From Staphylococcus schweitzeri (lineage in GTDB: Bacteria > Bacillota > Bacilli > Staphylococcales > Staphylococcaceae): 64,000 nt of DNA. The position numbers and the translations under genes were made by a program. This document shows positions 10,524 to 26,343 of this stretch, in pieces; positions within the stretch are counted from its first letter, which is position 1; each line of letters starts with the position of its first letter. The notes beneath the pieces were generated by a model. It searched no databases. It was not told the DNA's origin and worked only from the letters and a program-made list of their open reading frames with translations. Where the stretch lies: positions 62,001 through 126,000 of the forward strand of contig NZ_PPQS01000025.1 of the NCBI RefSeq assembly GCF_002902405.1. The letters run 5' to 3'.

Positions 10524-10565
10524 AAGGCTATTCAAAGTTTGAGTGATTATAATTTGAATAGCCTT
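10524..10565. terminator. Hairpin after the NETI gene
   Basis: A 13-base inverted repeat (AAGGCTATTCAAA and its complement) lies 36 bases after the stop. The following sequence is only moderately T-rich, so it may be a terminator or an RNA 3' stabiliser. Confidence 0.5.
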
Positions 10566-10607
10566 AGTATTTATACATGCAAGATGCTCAATCCATATTG
10601 TATGAGA

Positions 10608-10645
10608 AACCCCCAGCAAGCTATATAAAGCATATGCTGGGGGTT
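10608..10645. terminator. GC-rich bidirectional terminator between NETI gene and scpB
   Basis: AACCCCCAGC pairs with GCTGGGGGTT around an 18-base loop. T-rich sequence follows on both strands. It separates the convergent NETI and scpAB transcripts. Confidence 0.75.
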
Positions 10646-10777
10646 CTTAATATTTTAAAATCATTGTTAAATTATATATATCATCGCTTTTTCTAAAACA
10701 ATCTCATCGCATGAAATTTTTTCTTCCTAGAGACCTTTAATAAGATTAATAGTTTACTTAATCATATCTAGATAGTC

Positions 10778-11104
10778 TTATGACCTATGTTTAATGAAAG
10801 TCATTCTAGGAGAAGTTCCCAAAGCTTCTGTGTTCATTATTGTTAGTAGTATTTTATTATCATTTGGTATAAATATTTCAATAACAATTGAGCTATTATT
10901 TTTATTATATAATGTGAGTTGTTTGTGTTCTGCATTTATATATTTGCAAATGTAATCAGAATCGTCTGAGGTACTGAGAATAAATTTTAAAGGGCTATCA
11001 TTTAAATCTTGAGGATGCCATTCTCCCTCAATAATATTAAGATAATACTTAGCCTCTGAATTACATTTGAATTTATCAATACTAAATAATTCAAATTGTT
11101 CCAT
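10778..11104 (-). CDS. scpB: Staphostatin A, cytosolic inhibitor of staphopain A
   Basis: Staphostatins are small beta-barrel proteins that stay in the cytoplasm and block prematurely folded staphopain of the same operon. The 108-residue protein has no signal peptide. Its start, MEQFELFSIDKFKC, and its C-terminal inhibitory loop around Gly96 (EALGTSPRM) match what I remember of S. aureus staphostatin A. The ATG at 11104 has AAAGG upstream. It follows scpA after 30 bases on the same strand, the usual protease-inhibitor operon. Confidence 0.95.
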   Translation of the reverse strand: MEQFELFSIDKFKCNSEAKYYLNIIEGEWHPQDLNDSPLKFILSTSDDSDYICKYINAEHKQLTLYNKNNSSIVIEIFIPNDNKILLTIMNTEALGTSPRMTFIKHRS

Positions 11105-11134
11105 AATATTATTTACCTTTCTAAAATACAAATT

Positions 11135-12301
11135 TTAATAACCATAAATAGATGAATACCATTGATAATGGTCGCCATTGGATACTGGAATAACATTGTT
11201 TTTAGCATCTTGAGTCATAAAACCATTATCCCATGGATTCCATATAATGATAACCTCTTGTCCATTGTCTAATTTAGCGTTCCCAACAACTGCCATGGCA
11301 TGCCCTGCGTGCATACCGTTTCTTGATTCTACTCTACTACCTAAAACAGCAATTCCTTTATTATTTTTAGTAAGATTGTCAACTTCATTATATGTAGTCA
11401 TTCTATTAAGAAATTGTGGATTTCTTCCCTGAGTTTGTCCAAAATAAATCATCTCTCTTGGTGTTAAACCAGTAAATTGGAATTGTTGTCCTTGTATGTT
11501 TGGGTGTAAAAATCTCATAACAGCTTCTGCATGATATTTGTTAGTATTATAAGTTGCATTTAGTAATGCAGACATCGTATAGCCTGCACACCAACCATTG
11601 TTACCTTGAGTTTCTCTTATATTGAAATTCTCAAGTTTATTTACATATTGCTCGTTGTAAGTATAATTATTACTTTTAAATTGACTAGTTGGCATAGTGA
11701 CAGAAGCTTTTTGCTTTAGTTGCGTTACATTATTGCCAGTAGGTATACTCTCGGTCTTTTTTACCTTTTTATCTTCTAGACGTGGTGTTTTTAGTACGAG
11801 TTTAGCTTTATGATTTTGAGTTACCACATAGTAACCTTTTGAGTTTGTCAAAATAGTAATTTGTTGATCTTTATATTGATTTAAGACTTTAGATAAAAAT
11901 GGAGAAACATTGATTGTGTATTTAGAAGATGAACTAGAATACTTAGTGACTTTTGGTGAAATTGTAACTATATAATCGATATTACCTTCAGTGTTCAAAA
12001 CTGGAAAATAATAATTACCATCACTCTTCTTGTTGAATTTATAAATTTTAAAAGGTTCACCAAGTGTATACGAGGCTTTCTCTTTATTATAGATTTTATC
12101 AAGTGAAGTAACATAAGAAAGATAGTCTTTTTGCGCTAAATTACGTACGTCAGTAGGAACTCTCTTATCCTCGACATTAACTTGCACATGCTTCTTATCT
12201 TTTGCTTTGATATTTGAATTGCTCTCAGCGTTTGCAATAGGGGTAACACTTAAAGAAAGTATTAAACTTAAAGCTATTAATTTTGGAAAGTTTCTTTTCA
12301 T
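11135..12301 (-). CDS. scpA: Staphopain A precursor, secreted cysteine protease
   Basis: A papain-fold secreted protease (C47 family) that degrades elastin, collagen and chemokine receptors. The 388-residue prepropeptide has a 25-residue signal peptide ending ANA, a propeptide to about residue 214, and a mature enzyme starting near Tyr215. The catalytic residues are visible: Cys238 (NNGWCAGY), His334 (MHAGHAMAV) and Asn355 ([10 protein letters not shown]). The signal peptide and mature sequence are intact, so the protease should be active. The AAGGAG-type site precedes the ATG. The operon is known to respond to agr, sarA and SigB; I did not identify such sites here. Confidence 0.97.
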   Translation of the reverse strand: MKRNFPKLIALSLILSLSVTPIANAESNSNIKAKDKKHVQVNVEDKRVPTDVRNLAQKDYLSYVTSLDKIYNKEKASYTLGEPFKIYKFNKKSDGNYYFPVLNTEGNIDYIVTISPKVTKYSSSSSKYTINVSPFLSKVLNQYKDQQITILTNSKGYYVVTQNHKAKLVLKTPRLEDKKVKKTESIPTGNNVTQLKQKASVTMPTSQFKSNNYTYNEQYVNKLENFNIRETQGNNGWCAGYTMSALLNATYNTNKYHAEAVMRFLHPNIQGQQFQFTGLTPREMIYFGQTQGRNPQFLNRMTTYNEVDNLTKNNKGIAVLGSRVESRNGMHAGHAMAVVGNAKLDNGQEVIIIWNPWDNGFMTQDAKNNVIPVSNGDHYQWYSSIYGY

Positions 12302-14463
<2,162 letters not shown>

Positions 14464-14570
14464 TTGACGAAGTGACGCTATAGACCCGAACATAAGTATA
14501 AATTGCTACACTTTAGTAGATTAATGCGTTAAAATGACATAAAGAATAAAATTATAGGGGTTGTTTCGAT

Positions 14571-14873
14571 ATGCAAATTGAAAAATTACGTGGTAAAGCG
14601 TTAGATGAATTATTTGATGCAATACTAACGTTGGAGAATAGAGAAGAGTGTTACCAATTTTTCGATGATTTGTGTACTGTAAATGAAATTCAATCACTGT
14701 CTCAAAGATTACAGGTTGCGAAAATGATTAAGCAAGGTTATACCTATGCAACAATCGAACAAGAATCTGGGGCGTCAACGGCAACGATTTCTAGAGTGAA
14801 GCGTTCATTGCAATGGGGTAATGATGCTTACACAATGATTTTGGATCGTATGAATATTGAAACAAATGAATAA
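14571..14873 (+). CDS. YerC/YecD family TrpR-like DNA-binding protein
   Basis: A 100-residue helical protein of the TrpR-related YerC/YecD family. Helices in the first 60 residues lead to a helix-turn-helix around residues 61-83 (YTYATIEQESGASTATISR). Its target genes are not known to me. It sits alone between purB and the pcrB operon, with a strong terminator behind it. AGGGG precedes the ATG. Confidence 0.88.
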   Translation: MQIEKLRGKALDELFDAILTLENREECYQFFDDLCTVNEIQSLSQRLQVAKMIKQGYTYATIEQESGASTATISRVKRSLQWGNDAYTMILDRMNIETNE

Positions 14874-14886
14874 TAAATAAACAGCA

Positions 14887-14936
14887 AACAATGATTATCT
14901 ATCCTTTAAATCAAGATAGATAATCATTGTTTTTTC
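14887..14936 (+). terminator. Terminator of yerC
   Basis: A 17-base perfect inverted repeat (14887-14903 with 14915-14931) is followed by T6. It is a textbook intrinsic terminator just after the yerC stop. Confidence 0.9.
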
Positions 14937-15004
14937 ACGAAAATTTTTATATAGAAAAAGACGATAAAATTCATGTTAAGTCTTTAGAACTAGACACTTA
15001 AAAA

Positions 15005-15013
15005 TGCTATAAT
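15005..15013 (+). promoter_or_regulatory. Extended -10 promoter of pcrB-pcrA-ligA-camS
   Basis: TGCTATAAT is a consensus extended -10 element about 30 bases before the pcrB start. The -35 region is weak, as is common with extended -10 promoters. Confidence 0.5.
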
Positions 15014-15044
15014 CATATGTATGTTAAAAAAGGAGTTTCGGAAA

Positions 15045-15737
15045 ATGTATGACATTAAAAAATGGCGCCATATTTTTAAATTAGACCCAGCAAAACACAT
15101 TTCGGATGATGATTTAGATGCAATTTGTATGTCTCAAACTGATGCAATCATGATTGGTGGAACTGATGACGTTACAGAAGATAATGTTATTCATTTAATG
15201 AGTAGAGTTAGACGGTACCCATTACCTTTAGCGCTCGAAATTTCAAACCTTGAAAGTGTTATGCCTGGATTTGATTTTTATTTCATACCAACAGTTTTAA
15301 ATAGTACAGATGTGTCATTCCACAACGGTATATTACTACAAGCACTTAAAACATTTGGGCATAGTATTGATTTTGAAGAAGTAATATTTGAAGGATATGT
15401 TGTTTGTAATCCTGAAAGTAAAGTAGCAAAGCATACAAAAGCGAATACAAATTTATCGAAAGAGGATATTGAAGCATATGCTCAAATGGCAAATTACATG
15501 TATCGTTTACCAGTAATGTATTTAGAATATAGTGGTGAATATGGAGATAGTTCTATAGTAAAAGCTGCCTCAGAACATTTAACAGAAACGCAGCTATTTT
15601 ATGGAGGCGGTATTTCATCAGAACAACAAGCAGTAGAGATGGCAGCTATTGCAGATACAATTATTGTCGGTGATATTATTTATAAAGATATAAAAAAAGC
15701 ATTAAAAACAGTGAAAATAAAGGAGTCTAGTAAATGA
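15045..15737 (+). CDS. pcrB: Heptaprenylglyceryl phosphate synthase PcrB
   Basis: A TIM-barrel prenyltransferase that joins heptaprenyl diphosphate to glycerol-1-phosphate, an archaeal-type lipid reaction found in Firmicutes. The 230-residue protein has GGTDDVT near residue 38, [15 protein letters not shown], the [10 protein letters not shown] motif and phosphate-binding [12 protein letters not shown] and IVGDIIYKD loops. I chose the ATG at 15045, with AAGGAG ten bases upstream. Its stop overlaps the pcrA start as ATGA, so the two are translationally coupled. Confidence 0.94.
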   Translation: MYDIKKWRHIFKLDPAKHISDDDLDAICMSQTDAIMIGGTDDVTEDNVIHLMSRVRRYPLPLALEISNLESVMPGFDFYFIPTVLNSTDVSFHNGILLQALKTFGHSIDFEEVIFEGYVVCNPESKVAKHTKANTNLSKEDIEAYAQMANYMYRLPVMYLEYSGEYGDSSIVKAASEHLTETQLFYGGGISSEQQAVEMAAIADTIIVGDIIYKDIKKALKTVKIKESSK

Positions 15738-17926
15738 ATGCGTTATTAAATCATATGAATACAGAACAAAGTGAAGCTGTAAAAACAACAGAAGGACCAT
15801 TGTTAATTATGGCAGGTGCTGGTTCAGGAAAGACACGTGTTTTAACACATCGAATTGCTTATTTATTAGACGAAAAAGATGTCTCACCTTACAACGTTTT
15901 AGCAATTACTTTTACTAATAAAGCTGCAAGAGAGATGAAAGAACGTGTTCAAAAATTAGTTGGCGATCAAGCAGAAGTGATTTGGATGTCTACATTTCAC
16001 TCTATGTGTGTTCGTATTTTACGTCGTGATGCGGATCGTATTGGTATTGAGCGTAATTTTACGATAATTGATCCTACTGACCAAAAGTCTGTTATTAAAG
16101 ATGTTTTGAAAAATGAAAATATTGATAGTAAAAAGTTCGAGCCACGTATGTTTATTGGAGCAATCAGTAATTTGAAAAATGAACTTAAAACACCGGAAGA
16201 TGCTCAAAAAGAAGCAACTGATTACCATTCACAAATGGTTGCTACAGTTTATAGTGGGTATCAGCGACAATTATCGCGTAATGAAGCATTAGATTTTGAT
16301 GATTTAATCATGACAACTATTAATTTATTCGAACGTGTACCAGATGTATTAGAATATTACCAAAATAAATTCCAGTATATACATGTAGATGAATACCAAG
16401 ATACGAATAAAGCACAATACACATTAGTTAAGTTATTAGCTAGTAAATTTAAAAATTTATGTGTTGTAGGTGATTCGGATCAATCAATCTATGGCTGGCG
16501 TGGTGCTGATATTCAAAATATTTTATCCTTTGAAGAAGATTATCCAGAAGCGAAAACAATCTTTTTAGAGCAAAATTACCGTTCAACAAAGACAATTTTA
16601 AATGCGGCAAATGAAGTAATTAAAAATAATTCTGAGCGTAAGCCAAAAGGGCTATGGACTGCGAATACAAATGGTGAGAAAATTCATTATTATGAAGCAA
16701 TGACTGAACGTGATGAAACGGAATATGTTGTACGTGAAATTATGAAACATCAGCGTAATGGCAAGAAATATCAAGATATGGCAATCTTATATAGAACGAA
16801 TGCTCAATCACGTGTGCTTGAAGAAACATTTATGAAATCGAATATTCCATACACTATGGTTGGTGGTCAAAAGTTCTATGATCGTAAAGAAATCAAAGAT
16901 TTACTTAGTTACTTGCGTATGATAGCCAACAGTAACGATGACATAAGTTTGCAACGTATTATAAACGTCCCAAAACGTGGTGTCGGGCCTTCATCGGTTG
17001 AAAAGATTCAAAATTATGCACTTCAAAATAATATCAGTATGTTCGATGCACTTGGTGAAGCTGATTTTATTGGATTATCTAAGAAGGTGACACAAGAGTG
17101 TCTTAATTTTTACGAATTAATTCAGAATTTGATAAAAGAACAAGATTTTTTAGAAATTCATGAAATCGTTGATGAAGTTTTAAAAAAATCAGGATATCGA
17201 GACATGCTTGAACGTGAAAATACACTAGAATCTCGAAGTAGATTAGAAAACATCGATGAATTTATGTCAGTTCCACAAGACTATGAAGAAAATACACCAT
17301 TAGAAGAACAATCACTTATTAACTTTTTAACAGATTTATCATTAGTTGCAGATATTGATGAAGCGGACACTGAAAATGGTGTTACTTTAATGACTATGCA
17401 CTCTGCAAAAGGTCTTGAATTTCCAATAGTCTTTATAATGGGTATGGAAGAATCATTATTCCCACACATAAGAGCTATTAAAAGTGACGATGATCATGAA
17501 ATGCAAGAAGAGCGACGTATTTGTTATGTGGCAATAACTAGAGCAGAAGAAATATTATATATCACACATGCGACATCTAGAATGTTATTTGGTCGTCCAC
17601 AGTCAAATATGCCATCAAGGTTTTTAAAAGAGATTCCAGAATCATTATTAGAAAATCATTCAACTTCAAAACGACAAACGATTCAACCAAAATCTACACC
17701 ATTTGCGAAACGGGGGTTTAGTCAACGAACAACATCAACGAAAAAACAAGTGACGTCATCTGATTGGAACGTAGGTGACAAAGTGATGCATAAAGCATGG
17801 GGAGAAGGTATGGTAAGTAACGTAAATGAAAAAAATGGTTCTATTGAACTGGATATTATTTTTAAATCACAAGGACCAAAACGTTTACTAGCACAATTTG
17901 CCCCAATTGAAAAAAAGGAGGATTAA
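15734..17926 (+). CDS. pcrA: ATP-dependent DNA helicase PcrA (UvrD/Rep family)
   Basis: An essential 3'-5' superfamily 1A helicase for repair, removal of recombinase filaments and rolling-circle plasmid replication. The 730-residue protein shows motif I AGAGSGKT near residue 32, DEYQDTN (motif II) near 223, [14 protein letters not shown] (motif III) near 250, QNYRS (IV), [14 protein letters not shown] (V) near 555 and VAITRAEE (VI) near 600. The C-terminus (about 665-725) is the RNA-polymerase-binding Tudor-like module ([15 protein letters not shown]). Start overlaps pcrB; ligA follows after three bases. Confidence 0.98.
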   Translation: MNALLNHMNTEQSEAVKTTEGPLLIMAGAGSGKTRVLTHRIAYLLDEKDVSPYNVLAITFTNKAAREMKERVQKLVGDQAEVIWMSTFHSMCVRILRRDADRIGIERNFTIIDPTDQKSVIKDVLKNENIDSKKFEPRMFIGAISNLKNELKTPEDAQKEATDYHSQMVATVYSGYQRQLSRNEALDFDDLIMTTINLFERVPDVLEYYQNKFQYIHVDEYQDTNKAQYTLVKLLASKFKNLCVVGDSDQSIYGWRGADIQNILSFEEDYPEAKTIFLEQNYRSTKTILNAANEVIKNNSERKPKGLWTANTNGEKIHYYEAMTERDETEYVVREIMKHQRNGKKYQDMAILYRTNAQSRVLEETFMKSNIPYTMVGGQKFYDRKEIKDLLSYLRMIANSNDDISLQRIINVPKRGVGPSSVEKIQNYALQNNISMFDALGEADFIGLSKKVTQECLNFYELIQNLIKEQDFLEIHEIVDEVLKKSGYRDMLERENTLESRSRLENIDEFMSVPQDYEENTPLEEQSLINFLTDLSLVADIDEADTENGVTLMTMHSAKGLEFPIVFIMGMEESLFPHIRAIKSDDDHEMQEERRICYVAITRAEEILYITHATSRMLFGRPQSNMPSRFLKEIPESLLENHSTSKRQTIQPKSTPFAKRGFSQRTTSTKKQVTSSDWNVGDKVMHKAWGEGMVSNVNEKNGSIELDIIFKSQGPKRLLAQFAPIEKKED

Positions 17927-19933
<2,007 letters not shown>

Positions 19934-19945
19934 AGGGGTATGTCG

Positions 19946-21145
19946 ATGAAGCGTACATTAGTATTATTGATTACAGCAATCTTTATACTCGCTGCTTGTG
20001 GAAATAATAAAGATGACCAAGCTGGAAAAGATAACAAAAAGCATAACAGTAGTTCAAGTCAAGTAAAAGAAATTGCCACTGATAAAAATGTGCAAGGTGA
20101 TAACTATCGTACATTATTACCGTTTAAAGAAAGTCAGGCAAGAGGACTTTTACAAGATAATATGGCGAATAGTTATAATGGTGGCGACTTTGAAGATGGT
20201 TTGCTGAACTTAAGTAAAGAAGTTTTTCCAACAGATAAATATTTATATCAAGATGGTCAATTTTTAGATAAGAAAACAATTAATGCTTATTTAGACCCTA
20301 AGTATACAAAACAAGAAATTGATAAAATGTCTGAAAAGGATAAAAAAGATAAGAAAGCAAATGAAAACTTAGGTCTCAATCCGTCACATGAAGGTGAAAC
20401 GAATCCTGAAAAGATTGCGGAAAAATCACCTGCATATTTATCCAACATTTTAGAACAAGATTTTTATGGTGGTGGAGATACAAAAGGTAAGAATATTAAA
20501 GGTATGACAATTGGTTTAGCTATGAATAGTGTTTATTACTACAAAAAAGAAAAAGATGGACCGACTTTTAGTAAAAAACTAGATGATAGCGAAGTTAAAA
20601 AGCAAGGTAAACAAATGGCTAGTGAAATATTATCAAGATTACGTGAAAATGACGATTTAAAAGATATACCAATTCATTTTGCAATTTATAAGCAATCAAG
20701 TGAAGATTCAATTACACCAGGTGAGTTTATCACACAAGCGACTGCAGAAAAGAGTCAAACAAAGCTTAATGAATGGCATAATATCAATGAAAAATCAGCT
20801 TTATTACCTTCTTCAACAGCAGCAGATTATGATGAAAATTTAAATAATAATTTCAAGCAATTTAATGATAATTTGCAATCATATTTTTCTAATTTCACAC
20901 AAGCAGTAGGGAAAGTTAAATTTGTTGATAAAAAACCACAACGTTTAGTGGTAGATTTGCCAATCGATTATTATGGACAAGCTGAATCAATTGGTATTAC
21001 TCAGTACGTTACTGAACAAGCGAATAAATATTTCGATAAAATTGATAACTATGAAATTCGTATTAAAGATGGTAACCAACCACGCGCTTTAATTAGTAAA
21101 ACAAAAGATGATAAAGAACCACAAGTTCATATTTATAGTAATTAA
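19946..21145 (+). CDS. camS: CamS lipoprotein; signal peptide holds a cAM373-type pheromone
   Basis: A 399-residue surface lipoprotein. The type II signal peptide ends ILAAC (lipobox cysteine at residue 20) after a hydrophobic segment. The seven residues before the cysteine are AIFILAA, the staphylococcal version of the sex pheromone sensed by enterococcal pAM373-type plasmids. The mature part begins with a charged, disordered linker and continues as the CamS domain. I chose the ATG at 19946, as the one at 19940 is one base from the GAGGGG site. It is the last gene of the pcrB-pcrA-ligA operon. Confidence 0.95.
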   Translation: MKRTLVLLITAIFILAACGNNKDDQAGKDNKKHNSSSSQVKEIATDKNVQGDNYRTLLPFKESQARGLLQDNMANSYNGGDFEDGLLNLSKEVFPTDKYLYQDGQFLDKKTINAYLDPKYTKQEIDKMSEKDKKDKKANENLGLNPSHEGETNPEKIAEKSPAYLSNILEQDFYGGGDTKGKNIKGMTIGLAMNSVYYYKKEKDGPTFSKKLDDSEVKKQGKQMASEILSRLRENDDLKDIPIHFAIYKQSSEDSITPGEFITQATAEKSQTKLNEWHNINEKSALLPSSTAADYDENLNNNFKQFNDNLQSYFSNFTQAVGKVKFVDKKPQRLVVDLPIDYYGQAESIGITQYVTEQANKYFDKIDNYEIRIKDGNQPRALISKTKDDKEPQVHIYSN

Positions 21146-21168
21146 TTACTAATACATTTAAATAAAGC

Positions 21169-21216
21169 AAAAAGGTACTATTGCTAATCTAATTTGATTA
21201 ACAGTAGTACCTTTTT
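21169..21216. terminator. Bidirectional terminator between camS and putP
   Basis: AAAAAGGTACTA pairs with TAGTACCTTTTT, so both strands end in a T-run. It separates the convergent camS and putP genes. Confidence 0.85.
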
Positions 21217-21236
21217 AATATGTTAAAACTAATGAT

Positions 21237-22775
21237 TTATTTTTCTCGAACAATATCTCTAACTTTATTTAAATCTGTTTCTACAAATGCACCTGGTTTT
21301 TTAGTAAGTTTACTTACAACATACGTAACGATAACACTTACAATAAATCCTGGAATGATTTCGTATAAACCAAAGATTTCATTAATCTGTGCTAATGGTT
21401 TAATCCATGCAATCCAAATAATAACAACAAGGGCACCTGATACCATGCCGCTTACAGCACCTGCACGTGTTAAACCTTTCCAATAAAGTGAGAATAACAC
21501 AAGTGGACTGAATGATGCGCCGAATCCTGCCCAAGCATTACCAACTAGGTTTAAAATTGTATCATTTGGATTCCATGCGATAGAAATTGCAACAATAGCT
21601 ACTACTAATACTGATAATCGTCCAACCATAACGAATTCTTTTTGATGCGTTTTTGCTTTTTCTTCACCACGAATTAATTTGTAAAAATCTTCTGTTAATG
21701 AGCTTGAAGTTACAAGTAATTGTGATGAAATTGTACTCATAATTGCCGCTAAAATTGCAGCTAGTAAGAAACCACCAACAAGAGGATGGAAGAGTACTTG
21801 GCTCATTACTATAAATAATGTTTCTGGATCTTCTAATTTAATATGATAAGCAGGTACAAATGCGATACCAGTTAATCCAACAGCAACTGCACCTAATAAA
21901 CCAACTGCCATCCAGCTAATTCCTAAACGTCTAGCTTTTGGTAACATTTTATGTGATTTGATAGACATAAATCTTACTATAATATGAGGTTGACCGAAAT
22001 AACCTAATCCCCATGAAAATAGTGAAATAATACCTATGAATGATAAGCCTTTAAATAAATTTAAATTAGTAGGTTTCATAGCAGCTACATCATGAAACGT
22101 ACCCCAACCATTTAAGTTCATCATAGCAACAATAGGGACCATAACCATCGCGATTAACATAATGACACCTTGGAAGAAATCTGTAATTGATACAGCTAGA
22201 TAGCCACCAAAGAACGTATAGAAAATAACAATGAAAGCAACTAAAATTAAACCGAAATGGTAGTTTAAACCGAAGGCACTTTCAAATAATTTACCACCTG
22301 ATACGAATCCGGAATGTGTATATAAAGTAAAGAATACAACAATGATTAATCCTGAAATAATTTTAAGAATATTATTTTTATCGTTTAAGCGGTTTTTAAA
22401 GAAGTCAGGTAACGTAATGGCATCTCCAGCTAATTCAGTATAAACACGAAGCCTAGGTGCAACAACAAAATAATTAATGTAAGCACCTAATGTCAAACCG
22501 ATTGTAATCCACATTGCTGAAAGTCCAGTACTATACACAGAACCTGGAAGACCCATAATCATCCAACCACTCATATCCGATGCTCCAGCTGATAAAGCAG
22601 TGATGTATGGACCAATGCTACGTCCACCTAACATATACTCGCTTAGGTTGCCAGTTGCTTGTTTATAGCCATAAAAACCAATAACAATAAGTATTAAGAA
22701 ATACACGGCAATCATTATATAGGTTTGCCAATTGGCGTCAACTTGTTGACTTAATGCTGTCCCCATTGTAAGCAT
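21237..22775 (-). CDS. putP: Sodium/proline symporter PutP
   Basis: High-affinity proline uptake driven by sodium (SSS family), used for osmotic protection and as a carbon source. The 512-residue protein has about 13 hydrophobic helices; the family signature is in [27 protein letters not shown] near residues 330-355, and [14 protein letters not shown] near 60-75 is typical of proline transporters. I chose the ATG at 22775 with AAGGGAG eight bases upstream. A cre-like site upstream suggests carbon catabolite control. Confidence 0.96.
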   Translation of the reverse strand: MLTMGTALSQQVDANWQTYIMIAVYFLILIVIGFYGYKQATGNLSEYMLGGRSIGPYITALSAGASDMSGWMIMGLPGSVYSTGLSAMWITIGLTLGAYINYFVVAPRLRVYTELAGDAITLPDFFKNRLNDKNNILKIISGLIIVVFFTLYTHSGFVSGGKLFESAFGLNYHFGLILVAFIVIFYTFFGGYLAVSITDFFQGVIMLIAMVMVPIVAMMNLNGWGTFHDVAAMKPTNLNLFKGLSFIGIISLFSWGLGYFGQPHIIVRFMSIKSHKMLPKARRLGISWMAVGLLGAVAVGLTGIAFVPAYHIKLEDPETLFIVMSQVLFHPLVGGFLLAAILAAIMSTISSQLLVTSSSLTEDFYKLIRGEEKAKTHQKEFVMVGRLSVLVVAIVAISIAWNPNDTILNLVGNAWAGFGASFSPLVLFSLYWKGLTRAGAVSGMVSGALVVIIWIAWIKPLAQINEIFGLYEIIPGFIVSVIVTYVVSKLTKKPGAFVETDLNKVRDIVREK

Positions 22776-23141
22776 GATAAACACTCCCTTTATTTAATTT
22801 ATAATTTAGTTACATGAAAACATTATACATAAAGATAAAAGTTTAGAAAAGTAGGAAAATTAAATTTATTCAGTTGTAAATACTTTTATAGCAATAAAGA
22901 AAACGCTTACGTAATTTTGGTTATGTGCAAATTTTTATAATTAAAATTGCATAATCATAATATTATATTAAGGTACACAAAATATAAAATGACTTTGAAC
23001 ACTTTAAATAGTGAACGTCTTATGAGTGAGTAAACCTATACAGATTGTATAAATTTATAGTTGCATCTCATAAATACTTAGATTTTTAAATGGAAATTTG
23101 ATACAATTTAGTGATGAATGAATAAAAGGAGGCTTTTATTA
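22776..23141. other. Divergent region between putP and gatC
   Basis: 366 bases that must hold the putP promoter (minus) and the gatCAB promoter (plus). Apart from the cre-like site at 22898-22912 I see no further structure. Confidence 0.45.
22898..22912 (-). promoter_or_regulatory. cre-like (CcpA) site upstream of putP
   Basis: On the putP strand ACGTAAGCGTTTTCT matches WTGNAANCGNWNNCW with one mismatch (C for T in the second position). It is about 123 bases before the putP start. Proline use is under CcpA control in staphylococci, which fits. Confidence 0.45.
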
Positions 23142-23444
23142 ATGACAAAAGTTACACGTGAAGAAGTTGAGCATATTGCAAATCTTGCACGACTTCAAAT
23201 TTCTCCTGAAGAAACGGAAGAAATGGCCAACACATTAGAAAGCATTTTAGATTTTGCAAAACAAAATGATAGCGCAGATACAGAAGGCGTAGAACCTACA
23301 TATCACGTTTTAGATTTACAAAACGTTTTACGAGAAGATAAAGCAATCAAAGGTATTCCACAAGAGTTAGCTTTGAAAAATGCCAAAGAAACAGAAGATG
23401 GACAATTTAAAGTGCCTACAATCATGAATGAGGAGGACGCGTAA
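23142..23444 (+). CDS. gatC: Asp/Glu-tRNA amidotransferase subunit C
   Basis: Small subunit of the GatCAB complex, which makes Gln-tRNA(Gln) and Asn-tRNA(Asn) by transamidating misacylated tRNAs; staphylococci lack glutaminyl-tRNA synthetase. The 100-residue length and the [15 protein letters not shown] start are typical. I chose the ATG at 23142, with a perfect AAAGGAGG ten bases upstream. The stop lies one base before the gatA ATG. Confidence 0.96.
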
Positions 23445-23445
23445 G

Positions 23446-24903
23446 ATGAGTATTCGTTACGAATCGGTTGAGAATTTATTAACTTTAATTAAAAATAAAA
23501 AAATTAAACCATCTGATGTTGTTAAAGATATATATGATGCAATTGAAGAGACAGATCCCACAATCAAGTCGTTTTTAGCACTTGATAAAGAAAATGCAAT
23601 AAAAAAAGCACAAGAGTTAGATGAATTACAAGCTAAGGACCAAATGGATGGCAAATTATTTGGTATTCCTATGGGGATAAAAGATAACATTATCACTAAT
23701 GGTTTAGAAACAACTTGTGCAAGTAAAATGTTAGAAGGCTTTGTACCAATTTATGAATCAACTGTAATGGAAAAACTTCATGGTGAAAATGCTGTTTTAA
23801 TCGGTAAATTAAACATGGATGAGTTTGCAATGGGTGGTTCAACTGAAACTTCATATTTCAAAAAGACAGTTAACCCATTTGATCATAAAGCTGTACCTGG
23901 TGGTTCGTCAGGTGGATCTGCAGCAGCAGTTGCAGCAGGCTTAGTACCATTCAGTTTAGGCTCAGATACTGGTGGTTCAATCAGACAACCAGCAGCATAT
24001 TGCGGTATTGTAGGTATGAAACCAACTTATGGTCGCGTATCTCGATTTGGATTAGTTGCTTTTGCATCGTCATTAGATCAAATTGGGCCATTAACTCGTA
24101 ATGTAAAAGATAATGCATTAGTATTAGAAGCAATTTCAGGCTTAGATGCAAATGATTCTACAAGTGCACCTGTTGAAGATGTAGATTTTACATCTGATAT
24201 CGGTAAAGATATTAAAGGATTAAAAGTTGCATTACCTAAAGAATATTTAGGTGAAGGTGTAGCAGTGGATGTCAAAGAAGCAGTTAATAAAGCTGTAGAA
24301 ACATTAAAATCTTTAGGCGCTATTGTTGAAGAAGTGTCATTACCAAATACAAAATTTGGTATCCCATCTTACTATGTTATCGCGTCATCTGAGGCTTCAT
24401 CAAACCTATCACGTTTTGATGGTATTCGTTATGGATATCACTCTAAAGATGCACATTCTTTAGAAGAATTATATAAAATGTCAAGATCTGAAGGTTTTGG
24501 TAAAGAAGTTAAACGTCGTATTTTCTTAGGTACATTTGCGTTAAGTTCAGGATATTACGATGCATACTATAAAAAATCTCAAAAAGTTAGAACATTGATT
24601 AAAAATGACTTTGATAAAGTATTCGAAAATTATGATGTAGTAGTTGGTCCAACAACACCTACAACTGCATTTAACTTAGGCGAAGAAATTGATGATCCAT
24701 TGACAATGTATGCCAATGATTTATTAACAACACCAGTAAACTTAGCTGGCTTACCTGGTATTTCTGTTCCTTGTGGACAATCAAATGGCCGACCAATCGG
24801 TTTACAATTCATTGGTAAACCATTCGATGAAAAAACGTTATATCGTGTCGCTTATCAATATGAAACACAATACAATTTACATGACGTTTATGAAAAATTA
24901 TAA
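23446..24903 (+). CDS. gatA: Asp/Glu-tRNA amidotransferase subunit A (amidase)
   Basis: Glutaminase subunit that frees ammonia for GatB. The 485-residue amidase-signature protein has the Ser-cisSer-Lys triad: Lys in GIPMGIKDN near residue 79, Ser in [11 protein letters not shown] near 154, and Ser in [12 protein letters not shown] near 178. The start at 23446 uses the AGGAGG inside the gatC end; an in-frame upstream start would overlap gatC. Confidence 0.97.
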   Translation: MSIRYESVENLLTLIKNKKIKPSDVVKDIYDAIEETDPTIKSFLALDKENAIKKAQELDELQAKDQMDGKLFGIPMGIKDNIITNGLETTCASKMLEGFVPIYESTVMEKLHGENAVLIGKLNMDEFAMGGSTETSYFKKTVNPFDHKAVPGGSSGGSAAAVAAGLVPFSLGSDTGGSIRQPAAYCGIVGMKPTYGRVSRFGLVAFASSLDQIGPLTRNVKDNALVLEAISGLDANDSTSAPVEDVDFTSDIGKDIKGLKVALPKEYLGEGVAVDVKEAVNKAVETLKSLGAIVEEVSLPNTKFGIPSYYVIASSEASSNLSRFDGIRYGYHSKDAHSLEELYKMSRSEGFGKEVKRRIFLGTFALSSGYYDAYYKKSQKVRTLIKNDFDKVFENYDVVVGPTTPTTAFNLGEEIDDPLTMYANDLLTTPVNLAGLPGISVPCGQSNGRPIGLQFIGKPFDEKTLYRVAYQYETQYNLHDVYEKL

Positions 24904-24915
24904 GGAGTGGAAATC

Positions 24916-26343
24916 ATGCATTTTGAAACAGTTATAGGACTTGAAGTTCACGTAGAGTTAAAAACGGACTCAAAAATGTTTTCTCCATCACCAGCGCATT
25001 TTGGAGCAGAACCTAACTCAAATACAAATGTTATCGACTTAGCATATCCAGGTGTCTTACCAGTTGTTAATAAGCGTGCAGTAGACTGGGCAATGCGTGC
25101 TGCAATGGCACTAAATATGGAAATTGCGACAGAATCTAAATTTGATCGTAAGAACTATTTCTATCCTGATAATCCAAAGGCATATCAAATTTCTCAATTT
25201 GATCAACCAATTGGTGAAAATGGATATATTGATATTGAAGTTGACGGTGAAACAAAACGAATCGGTATTACACGTCTTCACATGGAAGAAGATGCTGGTA
25301 AGTCAACACATAAAGGTGAGTATTCATTAGTTGACTTGAACCGTCAAGGTACACCGTTAATTGAAATCGTATCTGAACCAGATATTCGTTCACCTAAAGA
25401 AGCATATGCTTATTTAGAGAAATTACGTTCAATTATTCAATACACTGGTGTATCAGACGTTAAAATGGAAGAAGGGTCTTTACGTTGTGACGCTAACATC
25501 TCTCTACGTCCGTATGGTCAAGAGAAATTTGGTACTAAAGCCGAACTGAAAAACTTAAACTCATTTAACTATGTACGTAAAGGTCTAGAATACGAAGAAA
25601 AACGCCAAGAAGAAGAATTGTTAAATGGTGGAGAAATTGGACAAGAAACACGTCGCTTTGATGAATCTACAGGTAAAACAATTTTAATGCGTGTTAAAGA
25701 AGGTTCTGATGATTACCGTTACTTCCCAGAGCCAGACATTGTACCTTTATATATTGATGATGCTTGGAAAGAACGTGTTCGTCAGACAATTCCTGAATTG
25801 CCAGATGAACGTAAAGCTAAATATGTAAATGAATTAGGATTACCTGCATATGATGCACACGTATTAACATTAACTAAAGAAATGTCAGATTTCTTTGAAT
25901 CAACAATTAAACACGGTGCAGATGTTAAATTAACATCTAACTGGTTAATGGGTGGCGTAAACGAATATTTAAATAAAAATCAAGTAGAATTATTAGACAC
26001 TAAATTAACACCAGAAAATTTAGCTGGCATGATTAAACTTATCGAAGACGGAACAATGAGTAGTAAAATTGCTAAGAAAGTCTTCCCTGAGTTAGCAGCT
26101 AAAGGTGGAAATGCTAAACAAATTATGGAAGACAATGGCTTAGTTCAAATTTCTGACGAAGCAACACTTCTAAAATTTGTAAACGAAGCATTGGATAATA
26201 ATGAACAATCAGTTGAAGATTATAAAAATGGTAAAGGCAAAGCTATGGGCTTCTTAGTTGGTCAAATCATGAAAGCTTCAAAAGGTCAAGCTAATCCTCA
26301 GTTAGTAAATCAACTATTAAAACAAGAATTAGATAAAAGATAA
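24916..26343 (+). CDS. gatB: Asp/Glu-tRNA amidotransferase subunit B
   Basis: Kinase and tRNA-binding subunit that activates the misacylated residue with ATP and uses ammonia from GatA. The 475-residue protein begins [14 protein letters not shown], contains the family signature around [16 protein letters not shown] and the [17 protein letters not shown]-type segment near 150, and ends in the helical YqeY-like tail (about 330-475). GGAG precedes the ATG at 24916, 12 bases after gatA. Confidence 0.97.
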   Translation: MHFETVIGLEVHVELKTDSKMFSPSPAHFGAEPNSNTNVIDLAYPGVLPVVNKRAVDWAMRAAMALNMEIATESKFDRKNYFYPDNPKAYQISQFDQPIGENGYIDIEVDGETKRIGITRLHMEEDAGKSTHKGEYSLVDLNRQGTPLIEIVSEPDIRSPKEAYAYLEKLRSIIQYTGVSDVKMEEGSLRCDANISLRPYGQEKFGTKAELKNLNSFNYVRKGLEYEEKRQEEELLNGGEIGQETRRFDESTGKTILMRVKEGSDDYRYFPEPDIVPLYIDDAWKERVRQTIPELPDERKAKYVNELGLPAYDAHVLTLTKEMSDFFESTIKHGADVKLTSNWLMGGVNEYLNKNQVELLDTKLTPENLAGMIKLIEDGTMSSKIAKKVFPELAAKGGNAKQIMEDNGLVQISDEATLLKFVNEALDNNEQSVEDYKNGKGKAMGFLVGQIMKASKGQANPQLVNQLLKQELDKR

